From NCBI RefSeq assembly GCF_030295765.1, contig NZ_AP027292.1:1798001-1862000 (forward strand): 64,000 nt of DNA. The letters run 5' to 3'. The translations under genes and the position numbers were made by a program. How positions within the stretch are numbered: the stretch's first letter is position 1; every line of letters begins with the position of its first letter. Below the pieces are notes generated by a model, which worked only from the letters and a program-made list of their open reading frames with translations, did not search any database and was not told the origin of the DNA. Source of the DNA: Neptuniibacter halophilus (GTDB lineage Bacteria; Pseudomonadota; Gammaproteobacteria; Pseudomonadales; Balneatricaceae). Shown in pieces: positions 27,718 through 35,855 of this stretch.

Positions 27718-28605
27718 TCAGTCATCATTTTCCAGGGGTTGCAGGCTGGCTTCCGGCCGCAGCTCCAGATTCCTCAGCATCTCGATAATCGGCTCGATGT
27801 TCATATGGCTTGGCTGCTGGCGGCCAAACACCGCGTAGACGGCGTGGGGCATCGGATCGATCTCATCGATCAGAAACAAACTGCCCTCCTCCAGATAGGG
27901 GCTGACCAGCGCTTTCGGCAGGAAGGCGGCGCCACCGTTGGTCAGGATAAACTCCAGCGCGATCTGGCTCTGTTCGGTATGCAGAATCGGCGCGACCGCC
28001 TTTTTGAACAGTTTGGCGTGCTTCAGGTTGAAGGCGGTACCCCAGTCCACAAATACATAACCCATATCGCTGACCGCCGAAAATCCGGCGTCTGCCTGAT
28101 GACAGACCAGTACCAGTTCAATCATGCCGATCTGAGCACTGCTCAGCTCCGCCATATTCGGCGGATCGAGCACGACGGCCACATCGAGACGGCCTGAGAT
28201 CAGGGAGCGGGTCAGCTCTAACTGAGAACTGATCTCGGTGCGGATTGAGACACCGGGAAACGCCTCGGACAGCTTTGGAATGGCTGATTGCAGGAAGGTG
28301 CCCCACAGATTGGAAAGTCCGCCCAGCGACAGGTACATCGCCTGCTGTTCCGGCAGCCCCACATCCTGCAGCGCGATCTGCCAGGCGGCGATAATGTTTT
28401 CGGCGTGGGGGATCAGGCGTTCCCCGGCCGGGGTCAGCATGATGTTATTACGCTGTCGGGTAAACAGCGGTACGCCGACCCGTTCTTCCAACTGACGTAC
28501 CCGGAAGCTCACGGCAGACTGGGTCAGGTAGAGGTTCTGGGCGGCCTTGCCAAAGTGGCGGGTCCGGGAAACCTCAAGAAACGTGCGTAACAGGCCTATA
28601 TCCAT
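27718..28605 (-). CDS. hdfR: LysR-family regulator, HdfR-like
   Basis: The 295-residue regulator has an N-terminal winged helix-turn-helix with MDIGLLRTFLEVSRTRHFGKAA and LYLTQSAVSFRVRQLEERVGVPLFTRQRNNIMLT (conserved blocks), nearly the same as E. coli HdfR, and a LysR effector-binding domain (about 90-290). HdfR represses flhDC in E. coli and also acts on other genes. The divergent neighbour is maoP, exactly as in enterobacteria, which strengthens the orthology. The start at 28605 aligns with HdfR; an upstream in-frame ATG would add 14 residues. Inverted repeats in the 253-base gap may be its operator. Confidence 0.85.
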   Translation of the reverse strand: MDIGLLRTFLEVSRTRHFGKAAQNLYLTQSAVSFRVRQLEERVGVPLFTRQRNNIMLTPAGERLIPHAENIIAAWQIALQDVGLPEQQAMYLSLGGLSNLWGTFLQSAIPKLSEAFPGVSIRTEISSQLELTRSLISGRLDVAVVLDPPNMAELSSAQIGMIELVLVCHQADAGFSAVSDMGYVFVDWGTAFNLKHAKLFKKAVAPILHTEQSQIALEFILTNGGAAFLPKALVSPYLEEGSLFLIDEIDPMPHAVYAVFGRQQPSHMNIEPIIEMLRNLELRPEASLQPLENDD

Positions 28606-28730
28606 CGATGAACCATGAAAGAAATTAATCGTTTTCCTGCGGCTCACCCGCTTGCTGCGAGTCTGTAATGAAACAAAAGCGGCAACGGCGCTTAACTGCG
28701 CCCGATGAGTCGGTTTTTACCCTAACAGTC

Positions 28731-28761
28731 GTTGATTTTTCGATCAATTTTTTTAATCAAC
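28731..28761. promoter_or_regulatory. Inverted repeat in the hdfR/maoP intergenic region
   Basis: GTTGATT (28731-28737) and AATCAAC (28755-28761) form an inverted repeat around an AT-rich centre, about 100 bases before maoP. It is a candidate LysR-type operator or the local equivalent of the Ori-macrodomain site near maoP; neither is proven. Confidence 0.35.
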
Positions 28762-28858
28762 TTCCATCAAAAAGCCTCATTTTACATGCCCGTAGATGGC
28801 GACAATAATCCGCTTGAACCTCTAATTGCCAATGGTAGTGATTGAAAAACGGTGCCTT

Positions 28859-29206
28859 ATGATGAAAGTTCACGACTGCTTCAGGTCTGATGGGCTGTTT
28901 TCAGACCGAATCAATTTTCCCTACGGATTCCTGAAAAGTGGGGAGTTCACTATAACTCAGGCCGACCTGCTGGAGCAGCATGGACAGGCTTACAGCGAGC
29001 TGGCCAGTGGCCTGCGACAACCGGCAGGGCCCGAGGAACAGGCGTTTGTCCGCTTCTGTCAGGGTGAAAAGCCGGCCGAAAGCCACCATGAGCGGGTCTG
29101 GCAACGCTATCTGCACAAGGTGCAGGGCAACCATATGGCGATCTCTTTTCACAAGCGGCGTACCTGGGAGGGTGCGTTGTATGAGGAGATGAGCCCGCCT
29201 TACTAA
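28859..29206 (+). CDS. maoP: MaoP-like protein (DUF413), Ori macrodomain organiser
   Basis: The 115-residue protein matches the YifE/MaoP family: FPYGFLKSGEFTITQADLLEQHGQAYSELASGLRQPAGPEEQAFVRFCQGEKPAESHHERVWQRYLHKV in recognisable blocks (given here as FPYGFLKSGEFT, LLEQHGQAY, EEQAFVRFC, ERVWQRYL). In E. coli MaoP acts with the nearby DNA site maoS to organise the Ori macrodomain. The divergent hdfR-like gene reproduces the E. coli arrangement. Two tandem ATG codons (28859 and 28862) are possible starts; a longer frame lacks a ribosome site. That it marks an origin-proximal region here is inference. Confidence 0.85.
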   Translation: MMKVHDCFRSDGLFSDRINFPYGFLKSGEFTITQADLLEQHGQAYSELASGLRQPAGPEEQAFVRFCQGEKPAESHHERVWQRYLHKVQGNHMAISFHKRRTWEGALYEEMSPPY

Positions 29207-29211
29207 GGACG

Positions 29212-29262
29212 CTGCGAACAAGTCCTGTTAGTGCCTGCACGACCGATTCGCAGGTTCCCTGA
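29212..29262 (+). repeat. Conserved structured element, copy A (between maoP and mgtE)
   Basis: Four blocks occur in order: CTGCGAAC (29212-29219), CCTGT (29224-29228), CTGCACG (29235-29241) and GCAGGTTCCCTGA (29250-29262). The same blocks recur in the same order at 37659-37734 before the nitrilase gene. CTGCGAA pairs with TTCGCAG (29247-29253). A terminator follows 32 bases later, then mgtE. Confidence 0.5.
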
Positions 29263-29294
29263 CCTTATTCAGCCCGAAAAACAGATTTTACCCG

Positions 29295-29334
29295 GCTGCG
29301 CCCGATTTTTATGAGTCCGGCGCAGCTTTTTTTT
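29295..29334 (+). terminator. Intrinsic terminator between maoP and mgtE
   Basis: An 8-bp stem GCTGCGCC/GGCGCAGC with a 16-base loop is followed by eight T residues. It ends 38 bases before the mgtE start, so it may end maoP transcripts or act within an mgtE leader. Confidence 0.88.
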
Positions 29335-29372
29335 ATACTCTAAGCAGATCTGCGTTTTTGGGAATAAGAGTA

Positions 29373-30725
29373 ATGGATGAGCTACAACCGCGTGAGCAAC
29401 TGGATGTTTATGTTTCCCAACTGCTGGCGCCGCAGGCCGAGGCCACTGAGGTATTCGCCCAGGCCGCCGAAGTACTATCAAACAGTGAACTGAGCCTGTT
29501 GCTGGAAGCGCTGCCCATTGAGGAGCGTTTCCTGCGTTGGCAGGAACTGTCGGCCGAACTTCAGGCCAGCGTACTGGTGGGCATGCGTGCTCAGGCCCGG
29601 CGTCCGGTGCTTGAGGCGCTGGAGCCGGTTGCGCTGGAACAACTGCTGCAACAGCTCGATGCGGAAGGGCTGATCGAACTGTCGGATAACCTGTCCGATG
29701 AACAGGTCGATCGCGCCTATCACTATCTGGATGAAAAACAGAAACTCTGGTTCCGGGATTCCAGTCAGTTTACCGAGGAGCAGATCGGCCGTTACGCCGA
29801 ACATCGCTTTATCTCCCGACTCGCCACGACGAAAGCCGGGGACGCGCTGCGCGCCCTGCGTCGCTCAAGCCTGCGGGATGCTTCGCGCATCTATGTGCTG
29901 GAAAAGGGCGGGGTATTTCTTGGCACGGTACGCCTGTCTGCCCTGTTGCGGGTAAAAGATGAAAATCAGCCTCTGGCTGAGCTGCTGGAAGCGGAACAGG
30001 TGAGCCTGAATGGTACTTTGTCGCTGCTGGATGCCGCCGAGCTGATCGAGCACAGTGAAGCTACGGAGCTGCCGGTGGTGGACGATCAGCAGCGGCTGAT
30101 CGGTTGCGTCAGTCCGCAGACGGCGTTGTGGATTCAGCGGGAAGAGTTTGAACACCGTTTGATGGCCCAGGCGGGTATGGATGAATCCACCGACCTGTTT
30201 GTTCCGGTTGTGCGGGGTGCCCGGCAGCGTGCGCTGTGGCTGGGAATCAACCTGCTGACCGCGTTTCTTGCTGCCTGGACTATCGGTTTGTTTGCCGAGG
30301 TGTTGAGCAAAGTGGTGGCGCTGGCGGTACTGATGCCGGTGGTGGCTTCCATGGGAGGGATCGCGGGCAGCCAGACGCTGACGCTGATTATCCGTGGTCT
30401 GGCGACCCGTCAGGTGACGTTCGGTAACTCGCTGGCCCTGAGCCGGCAGGAGCTGAGTATCGCTGCACTGAATGGCGTCGGCTGGGGGCTGGTGATCGGG
30501 CTGGTGACTCTGTTCTGGTTTGACAGCACGGTGATCGGCCTGATCATCGGCGTTGCGGTACTGGCGAATATTGTGGTGGCGGCTTTATCCGGTGTCTATA
30601 TCCCTTTGCTGCTGGATAAATTTAAGTTTGATCCGGCGCTGTCCGGTGCGGTTGTGCTGACCACCGTGACCGATGTGGTTGGGTTTGTCACCTTCCTTGG
30701 GCTGGCAACGCTGTTGATTTTATAG
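29373..30725 (+). CDS. mgtE: MgtE-family magnesium transporter
   Basis: The 450-residue protein has the MgtE order: an N-terminal helical superhelix (about 1-125), a tandem CBS region (about 130-255) and a C-terminal domain of five membrane helices (about 285-450). Typical transporter segments are LMPVVASMGGIAGSQTLTLIIRGLA and VLTTVTDVVGFVTFLGLATL, the latter with the conserved Asp of the Mg2+ path. MgtE is a gated Mg2+ channel whose cytosolic domains close at high Mg2+. The ATG at 29373 follows GGGAATAAGAG. It is followed after 17 bases by the DUF432-like gene and then mscS, so these form an operon of ion-homeostasis genes. Confidence 0.93.
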   Translation: MDELQPREQLDVYVSQLLAPQAEATEVFAQAAEVLSNSELSLLLEALPIEERFLRWQELSAELQASVLVGMRAQARRPVLEALEPVALEQLLQQLDAEGLIELSDNLSDEQVDRAYHYLDEKQKLWFRDSSQFTEEQIGRYAEHRFISRLATTKAGDALRALRRSSLRDASRIYVLEKGGVFLGTVRLSALLRVKDENQPLAELLEAEQVSLNGTLSLLDAAELIEHSEATELPVVDDQQRLIGCVSPQTALWIQREEFEHRLMAQAGMDESTDLFVPVVRGARQRALWLGINLLTAFLAAWTIGLFAEVLSKVVALAVLMPVVASMGGIAGSQTLTLIIRGLATRQVTFGNSLALSRQELSIAALNGVGWGLVIGLVTLFWFDSTVIGLIIGVAVLANIVVAALSGVYIPLLLDKFKFDPALSGAVVLTTVTDVVGFVTFLGLATLLIL

Positions 30726-30742
30726 GGGAGAGGGGATTGATA

Positions 30743-31528
30743 ATGCAGACTGGCGAAGTTCAGCAGGCGCTGAATCTGGAGGAAAAAACCTGGTATGCCA
30801 TGAGTCTGGGGGATCTGACTCTGTACCTGCAGCAAAAGGGCAGTGAGCTGCTGACGGCAACCGCCTATCAGTCCAATGATGCCCCGCCTCTGTGTCAGGT
30901 GCTGCATCCGGTTGAGCAACTGGCAGACGGGGTTAAAATCAAGGAGCGCCTTTATATCGGTGATCCGGAGGAGCAGTACCGGATCCAGTTACAACTGGCG
31001 GATAAACCCTATCAGGTGAAGACCGATACGCCGATCCGGATCGGCCCTAACGGCCATCTGGTGCTCTATGTCAGTACACCGTTGTGGGTGCAGTTGATCA
31101 GTACGTCGGGACAGGTAATGAGCGAATACCCGGCGGTCAGTCCGCGCCTGAGCTGGGTCGGCAGCAGTACCACGGAGGGTGCGCTCTGCTACAGTTCAAA
31201 AAGCACGGCCCCGGCGGATATTACTCAGGTGCAGCGGCGCGAGCATCGGGCCGTCACCGCGATGGAGCTGGTGAACAGCGGTACCGCGCCGTTGTCGGTT
31301 GAACGGCTCTCACTGCCGCTGAATATGCTCAGTCTCTATTATGCCTCGGGAGAGGGGTTCTGGACCGAGTCGGTGCGTTTTCGCATCGAGCCGGGGAGTG
31401 GCGAGACGACCATTGTCGCCTCGGCTAAACCCCCGCTCGATATTGGTGAGGCGAAACTGATCTCAGAGCCGCGCGAGTCGGGTAAGTCGAGCCGGCTGAA
31501 AACCGCTATGAATCTGATAATGGGATAA
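30743..31528 (+). CDS. Conserved protein, probably DUF432 family, partner of mscS
   Basis: The 261-residue protein has no signal peptide or membrane helix and looks beta-rich (IRIGPNGHLVLYVSTPLWVQLIS). It resembles DUF432 proteins, which are often encoded beside small mechanosensitive channels, as here: mscS starts three bases after the stop. The family assignment is from memory of that pattern and is moderate. The ATG at 30743 has GAGGGG seven bases upstream. Its function is unknown; a role in modulating the channel or in Mg2+/osmotic balance is suggested only by the mgtE-DUF432-mscS order. Confidence 0.68.
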   Translation: MQTGEVQQALNLEEKTWYAMSLGDLTLYLQQKGSELLTATAYQSNDAPPLCQVLHPVEQLADGVKIKERLYIGDPEEQYRIQLQLADKPYQVKTDTPIRIGPNGHLVLYVSTPLWVQLISTSGQVMSEYPAVSPRLSWVGSSTTEGALCYSSKSTAPADITQVQRREHRAVTAMELVNSGTAPLSVERLSLPLNMLSLYYASGEGFWTESVRFRIEPGSGETTIVASAKPPLDIGEAKLISEPRESGKSSRLKTAMNLIMG

Positions 31529-31531
31529 CCT

Positions 31532-32371
31532 ATGCCTGAAATTATGGAAAGTATTGCCCCTCTGGCCTGGTTGCGAGCCCTGCTGTTTATTGTCGTCGGT
31601 TTTGTGATTGCACGGCTGGCCTCGCGCTTTTTCCGTCGGGTCAGTGAAAAGAAACTCAGTACTCATCACCAGTTGCTTGGCAGCATGCTGGTGTTTTATC
31701 TGCTGTTTATTATTTTTCTGCTCTCCGGGCTGCGTGAACTGGGCTTCAGTATGAGTGTACTGCTCGGCGCTGCGGGGGTGTTGTCTGTGGCGGTGGGCTT
31801 TGCGTCCCAGACCTCGGCTTCCAACCTGATCAGTGGTTTGTTCCTGATTGCCGAGAAGCCGTTTGAGATCGGCGATGTGCTGAAACTGAGTGAGTTTACC
31901 GGTGAGGTGATCGCGATCGATCTGCTGTCGATTAAGCTGAAAACCTTCGATAACCTGATGATCCGGGTGCCCAATGAAACCCTGATCAAGACCACCTTTG
32001 TAAATATGTCGCGCTATCCGATCCGCCGGGTCGACCTGGTGATCGGAATCGCTTATAACGAAGATATCGAGCGCGCCCGGCAGGTACTGCTGGCGGCCGT
32101 TCAGAATCATCCGCGAGCACTGGAAAGCCCGGATCCGTTTTGCATTGTGACCCTGTTCAATGCTTCCTCTGTCGATCTGCAACTGTCGGTCTGGGTTGTG
32201 CGCAGCGAACTGCGGGAAGGGCGCAGTGAGTTGCTGGTGGCCTGTAAGGAAGCGCTGGATAAGGCCAATATCGAAATACCCTATCCGCATACCAGCCTGT
32301 ATGTGGGGAATCACACCCGGCCGCTGCCGATTCAGATGGTCACGGAGGAACCGCCGGTCCGGGGTGACTGA
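31532..32371 (+). CDS. mscS: Small-conductance mechanosensitive channel (MscS family)
   Basis: The 279-residue protein has three membrane helices (about 12-30, 48-66 and 72-100). The pore-lining third helix contains the Gly/Ala pattern LGAAGVLSVAVGFASQTSASNLISGLFLI. The beta domain (FEIGDVLKLSEFTGEVIAID, then DNLMIRVPNETLI) and C-terminal alpha/beta domain follow. MscS channels open on hypo-osmotic membrane tension and release solutes. The start is three bases after the DUF432-like gene, so translation is coupled. ptsP follows after 17 bases, extending the operon. Confidence 0.93.
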   Translation: MPEIMESIAPLAWLRALLFIVVGFVIARLASRFFRRVSEKKLSTHHQLLGSMLVFYLLFIIFLLSGLRELGFSMSVLLGAAGVLSVAVGFASQTSASNLISGLFLIAEKPFEIGDVLKLSEFTGEVIAIDLLSIKLKTFDNLMIRVPNETLIKTTFVNMSRYPIRRVDLVIGIAYNEDIERARQVLLAAVQNHPRALESPDPFCIVTLFNASSVDLQLSVWVVRSELREGRSELLVACKEALDKANIEIPYPHTSLYVGNHTRPLPIQMVTEEPPVRGD

Positions 32372-32388
32372 CACTAAGGAACTACACC

Positions 32389-34623
32389 GTGGAAAACGCA
32401 ATACTGCAACTGTCCCAGTTGCTGCACAAAGTCAGTAACGAAGCGGATCCTGCCCTGCAGGTAAAGCTGATTGTCGATTCGGTCAGTGAGCTGTTCGGCA
32501 CCGATGTCTGCAGCCTCTATCTGCTGAATGAACAGCGCGAGTCAGTGTTATTTGCTTCCCACGGTCTGAAAGCCGAGCGGCCGGTGCCGCTGGCTGAAGG
32601 TAAAGGTCTGATTGGTCGGGTAATCACTTCAAAGCACCTGATTAATGTGGCGGATGCCGCCCATGAAGAGGGCTTTGAGCTGATTCCGGGCATCGGCGAA
32701 CAGGCTTTCAAAAGCTTCTGTGCAGTACCGCTGGTCAAACAGGGACAGAGTGTGGGTGGTCTGGTAGTACAGAGTCGCCGCGCTGAAGCCTTGCCGGCGG
32801 AGTCGGAAGCGCTGCTGGTGACGCTGGCCGCGCAACTGGCGTGGATCGTGCCCGATCTGCAGCAACTCAAAGGCCGGACGGCGGTGAATCTGCGGATTCC
32901 CGGTGTTCGCGGCGCCCCCGGTATTGCGGTGGCGGAGGTCTATGTTCTCAGCTCCTGTTCACTGGAGCAGGTTCAGCCGGATCGTTGTGCAGACCCGGAC
33001 GCCGAGCTGCAGCGCTGGCGCGAACTGCGTCTGGAGGTGGCTGAGAGTCTCAGTCGGGAGAAAGCCCATCTCAGCAACAATATCTCTGATCAGAGCTTTT
33101 CCGGTATTTTTGACGCTTACCAGCTACTGCTGGAAGACCCGGCCCTGAACCGGATGGTTGAAGCGGAGATCAGTGGCGGTGCGGATATACCTACTGCGGC
33201 GAAACGGGTCTTCAGCAATTTTGCCGACGGCTTCCGCGCGCTGGATGATCCCTATCTGGCCTCGCGTGCGGATGACCTGATCCACCTCGGCAATAAAGTG
33301 CTGAGTGTTTATAACTCGGTTTCACTGGCCGTGGCTGATCGCCCGCAGGGCCCGGTCATTCTCTATGGCGTGGATGTCAGTGTGTCGGATATTGCGGCCT
33401 TTCCGGAAGGCCATGTGGTGGGGATTATCTGCTCACAGGGCTCGCACCTGTCGCATACTGCCGTACTGGCCAACGCAATCGGTATTCCTGCGGTACTGGG
33501 CATCGGCCGTCAGCATCACCTGAACAAAGGTGAAGAGGTGGTGCTGGATGCGGATAACGCCTGCATTATCCAGCATCCGACCCGTTCGCTGCGTAATGAA
33601 TACCGGCGTGCCGGAAAACGCATCCTGCAGGAGACACAGGCACTGCGCCAGTTGCGCGAGCTGCCTGCGCAAACGCTGGATGGCCATCCCGTCAGGCTGA
33701 TGGTGAACAGCGGCCTGACCAACGATATCGGCCCGGGTCTTGAGAGCGGGGCGGAGGGGATCGGTCTGTACCGTACTGAGATTCCGTTTATGACCTGTCA
33801 GGCGTTCCCGACCGAAGCGGAGCAGGTTCAGATCTACAGCGAAATCATTCAGGCTTTCAGTGGCCGGCCGGTGTGTATGCGGGTACTGGATATCGGTGGT
33901 GATAAGCAGTTGCCGTACTTTCCGATCAGCGATGAGATGAATCCGGCGCTGGGCTGGCGGGGTATCCGTTTCTGCCTCGATAATGCGCACCTGTTGCTGA
34001 GCCAGATCCGGGCGATGCTGGTGGCTGCCGGGCTGGGTCAGCAGTTACATATCCTGATCCCGATGGTCTCGGATAAACAACAGATTCTGGCGTTTAAGCA
34101 GTTGCTGGCGGATGCCATTCGTCAGTTGCAGGAGGAGGGCGTGGCGGTGGAAGCGCCTGCGGTGGGCTGCATGATCGAAGTGCCGGCCGCAATCTCGCAG
34201 ATACCGTTCTGGGCTGATGAGCTGGACTTCATCTCCATCGGTTCCAATGACCTGAGCCAGTACCTGCTCTCGGTAGATCGTAATAACCCCCGGGTCGCTG
34301 CGCTCTACGATCCGGTGCATCCGGCGGTTATCCATGAGATTAACCGGGTGGTGGCGCAGGCACAGAAAGCGGGCCTGAAGATCAGCCTCTGTGGCGAACT
34401 GGCCTCGGAGCCGGTGGCGGTAGTGCTGCTGGTCGGGATGGGACTTCGCTCTCTCAGTCTGGGGGCTGCCTACCTGCCGAAAATTAAAAAATTGATCCGG
34501 CTGATCGACCAGCAGCGGGCCAGTGAGGTACTGCAGCAGGCGCTGACCCGGCAGAGTGCGGCGGAGGTTCGTGCGGTGGTGGAGCAATACCTGCAGGAAG
34601 CCGGTTTTCTGCCTCCGGCCTGA
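32389..34623 (+). CDS. ptsP: Phosphoenolpyruvate-protein phosphotransferase PtsP (EI-Ntr)
   Basis: PtsP phosphorylates NPr (PtsO) from PEP in the nitrogen-related PTS. The 744 residues comprise an N-terminal GAF domain (about 15-155; FGTDVCSLYLLNEQRE), the PEP-utilising N-terminal and swivelling domains with the active-site H356 (GSHLSHTAVLANAIGIPAVLG), and the PEP-binding TIM barrel (about 430-715; RTEIPFMTC, VLDIGGDKQLPYF, GWRGIRFCLDN, IGSNDLSQYLL, CGELASEP). The start is GTG with AAGGA eight bases upstream. It is the last gene of the mgtE-mscS-ptsP run and is convergent with the DUF3095 gene. ptsN and ptsO are not in the window. Confidence 0.95.
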   Translation: MENAILQLSQLLHKVSNEADPALQVKLIVDSVSELFGTDVCSLYLLNEQRESVLFASHGLKAERPVPLAEGKGLIGRVITSKHLINVADAAHEEGFELIPGIGEQAFKSFCAVPLVKQGQSVGGLVVQSRRAEALPAESEALLVTLAAQLAWIVPDLQQLKGRTAVNLRIPGVRGAPGIAVAEVYVLSSCSLEQVQPDRCADPDAELQRWRELRLEVAESLSREKAHLSNNISDQSFSGIFDAYQLLLEDPALNRMVEAEISGGADIPTAAKRVFSNFADGFRALDDPYLASRADDLIHLGNKVLSVYNSVSLAVADRPQGPVILYGVDVSVSDIAAFPEGHVVGIICSQGSHLSHTAVLANAIGIPAVLGIGRQHHLNKGEEVVLDADNACIIQHPTRSLRNEYRRAGKRILQETQALRQLRELPAQTLDGHPVRLMVNSGLTNDIGPGLESGAEGIGLYRTEIPFMTCQAFPTEAEQVQIYSEIIQAFSGRPVCMRVLDIGGDKQLPYFPISDEMNPALGWRGIRFCLDNAHLLLSQIRAMLVAAGLGQQLHILIPMVSDKQQILAFKQLLADAIRQLQEEGVAVEAPAVGCMIEVPAAISQIPFWADELDFISIGSNDLSQYLLSVDRNNPRVAALYDPVHPAVIHEINRVVAQAQKAGLKISLCGELASEPVAVVLLVGMGLRSLSLGAAYLPKIKKLIRLIDQQRASEVLQQALTRQSAAEVRAVVEQYLQEAGFLPPA

Positions 34624-34638
34624 AATGACAAACCGGGA

Positions 34639-35814
34639 TCAGCCGGCTGCCTGCGCTTGCTCCGGTTTGCTGCTGTGTTTTGCCTGTTGGCGCTTAAGCT
34701 GTTTTGCCGCCATGGCGTAACCGCCACCGGTGCCGTCGACAAAATGCAGATGCTCCCCGTCACTCAGGCTCTCAACGTAACAGGTCATCTGCGCAGCACC
34801 GGAACGGTGCAGGCCAAAGGCTATTTCGCCACGCCCGGCGAATGGCTGTAACGCCTTTGTGATCTTTTCCACTTCGTCCGCAGAGCAGTCCAGCACCATA
34901 CGCAGGGTGTCGTCATACTTCTGGAAATCACAATGCCGCGGAATCTTACGGACGTAGTTATCCACAGCGGAAAAATGGCGGAATCCCTTCAGGTTGAACA
35001 GCAGCACCGTCAGCAGTAGTTCATACAGTTCGCTGAAAAAGGCTTTGCTGAACCAGTGGCTGGAAACGCGCAGATGGCGGCGCAGGTTGTGGAAAAATGA
35101 CTGGTATCGGGCCTGTTGCATCGTGATCGGGTTACAGGTGGAGAGGGGGTAACCGAGACCGCTTTCGAGTTCGCTCAGTACCTGACCGATGATGGCAGAT
35201 TCATCCTTGCCGGTAGCCTGTACCAGAACACAGAGGGTGGAGCCCTTGCTCGCCGGGATCGGCTTCCAGCGGCAGGTCAGGCCAGCAAAAACCTGATCCC
35301 GCGGCAGCAGGGGCGCGGCCTGAATCTGCAGGGCCGGATCCGATTTCACCCGTTTTTCGGCCAGACTCAAACCGCCGCCTTTGAACATCGCCTGAGCGAA
35401 ATGGTGCGTGCTGTTGTACTTGGCCACAAGGACGTCGCTGCCCAACTGACGTAATTCGCGGACGCTGACCAGGCCACTGTGTACCCGCAGAGAAAACTGC
35501 TGTTGGGCGTAATAGCAAAGCGAAGCCAGTAACTGTGTCGCCTGATCTGCCATCTCTGGCCTGATCAGTACGCAGGCACCGTCACCACCAAAGACAAACG
35601 GCAGTTCACGGGAGATCTGTGCCAAGAGGGTTGAGATGGCCGCCGCGCCGATAAAATTCACGTCGCGGTAGCGGCCCCGCTCAATCGCCTGAGTCGACTC
35701 ACGGACATCCAGTACCGCGACCAGCCATTCATCGGGTACGGCGCGGTAATGCTGATTCTGCGCCAGCGCGGAGATATCATCAAAGCCGGGAAGGTTACGG
35801 TAGAACTGATCCAT
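34639..35814 (-). CDS. DUF3095 family protein, nucleotide-cyclase-like
   Basis: The 391-residue protein matches the DUF3095 pattern: an N-terminal domain with WLVAVLDVRESTQAIERGRYRDVNFIGAA and FVFGGDGACVLIRP, and a C-terminal domain with FHNLRRHLRVSSHWFSKAFFSELYELL, ending in FGLHRSGAAQMTCYVESLSDGEHLHFVDGTGGGYAMAAKQLK (conserved blocks). The two acidic residues D36 and D78 sit where class III nucleotide cyclases bind metal, and RVHSGLV resembles the cyclase GIHxG segment. Members are often labelled adenylate-cyclase-like, but activity is not established. No signal peptide or membrane helix is visible. It is 41 bases downstream of a diguanylate cyclase gene and probably co-transcribed with it. 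Confidence 0.8.
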   Translation of the reverse strand: MDQFYRNLPGFDDISALAQNQHYRAVPDEWLVAVLDVRESTQAIERGRYRDVNFIGAAAISTLLAQISRELPFVFGGDGACVLIRPEMADQATQLLASLCYYAQQQFSLRVHSGLVSVRELRQLGSDVLVAKYNSTHHFAQAMFKGGGLSLAEKRVKSDPALQIQAAPLLPRDQVFAGLTCRWKPIPASKGSTLCVLVQATGKDESAIIGQVLSELESGLGYPLSTCNPITMQQARYQSFFHNLRRHLRVSSHWFSKAFFSELYELLLTVLLFNLKGFRHFSAVDNYVRKIPRHCDFQKYDDTLRMVLDCSADEVEKITKALQPFAGRGEIAFGLHRSGAAQMTCYVESLSDGEHLHFVDGTGGGYAMAAKQLKRQQAKHSSKPEQAQAAG

Positions 35815-35855
35815 CTGATTCGTTATCGGTGATATCCACAGGCCCGGCCTGAGGG

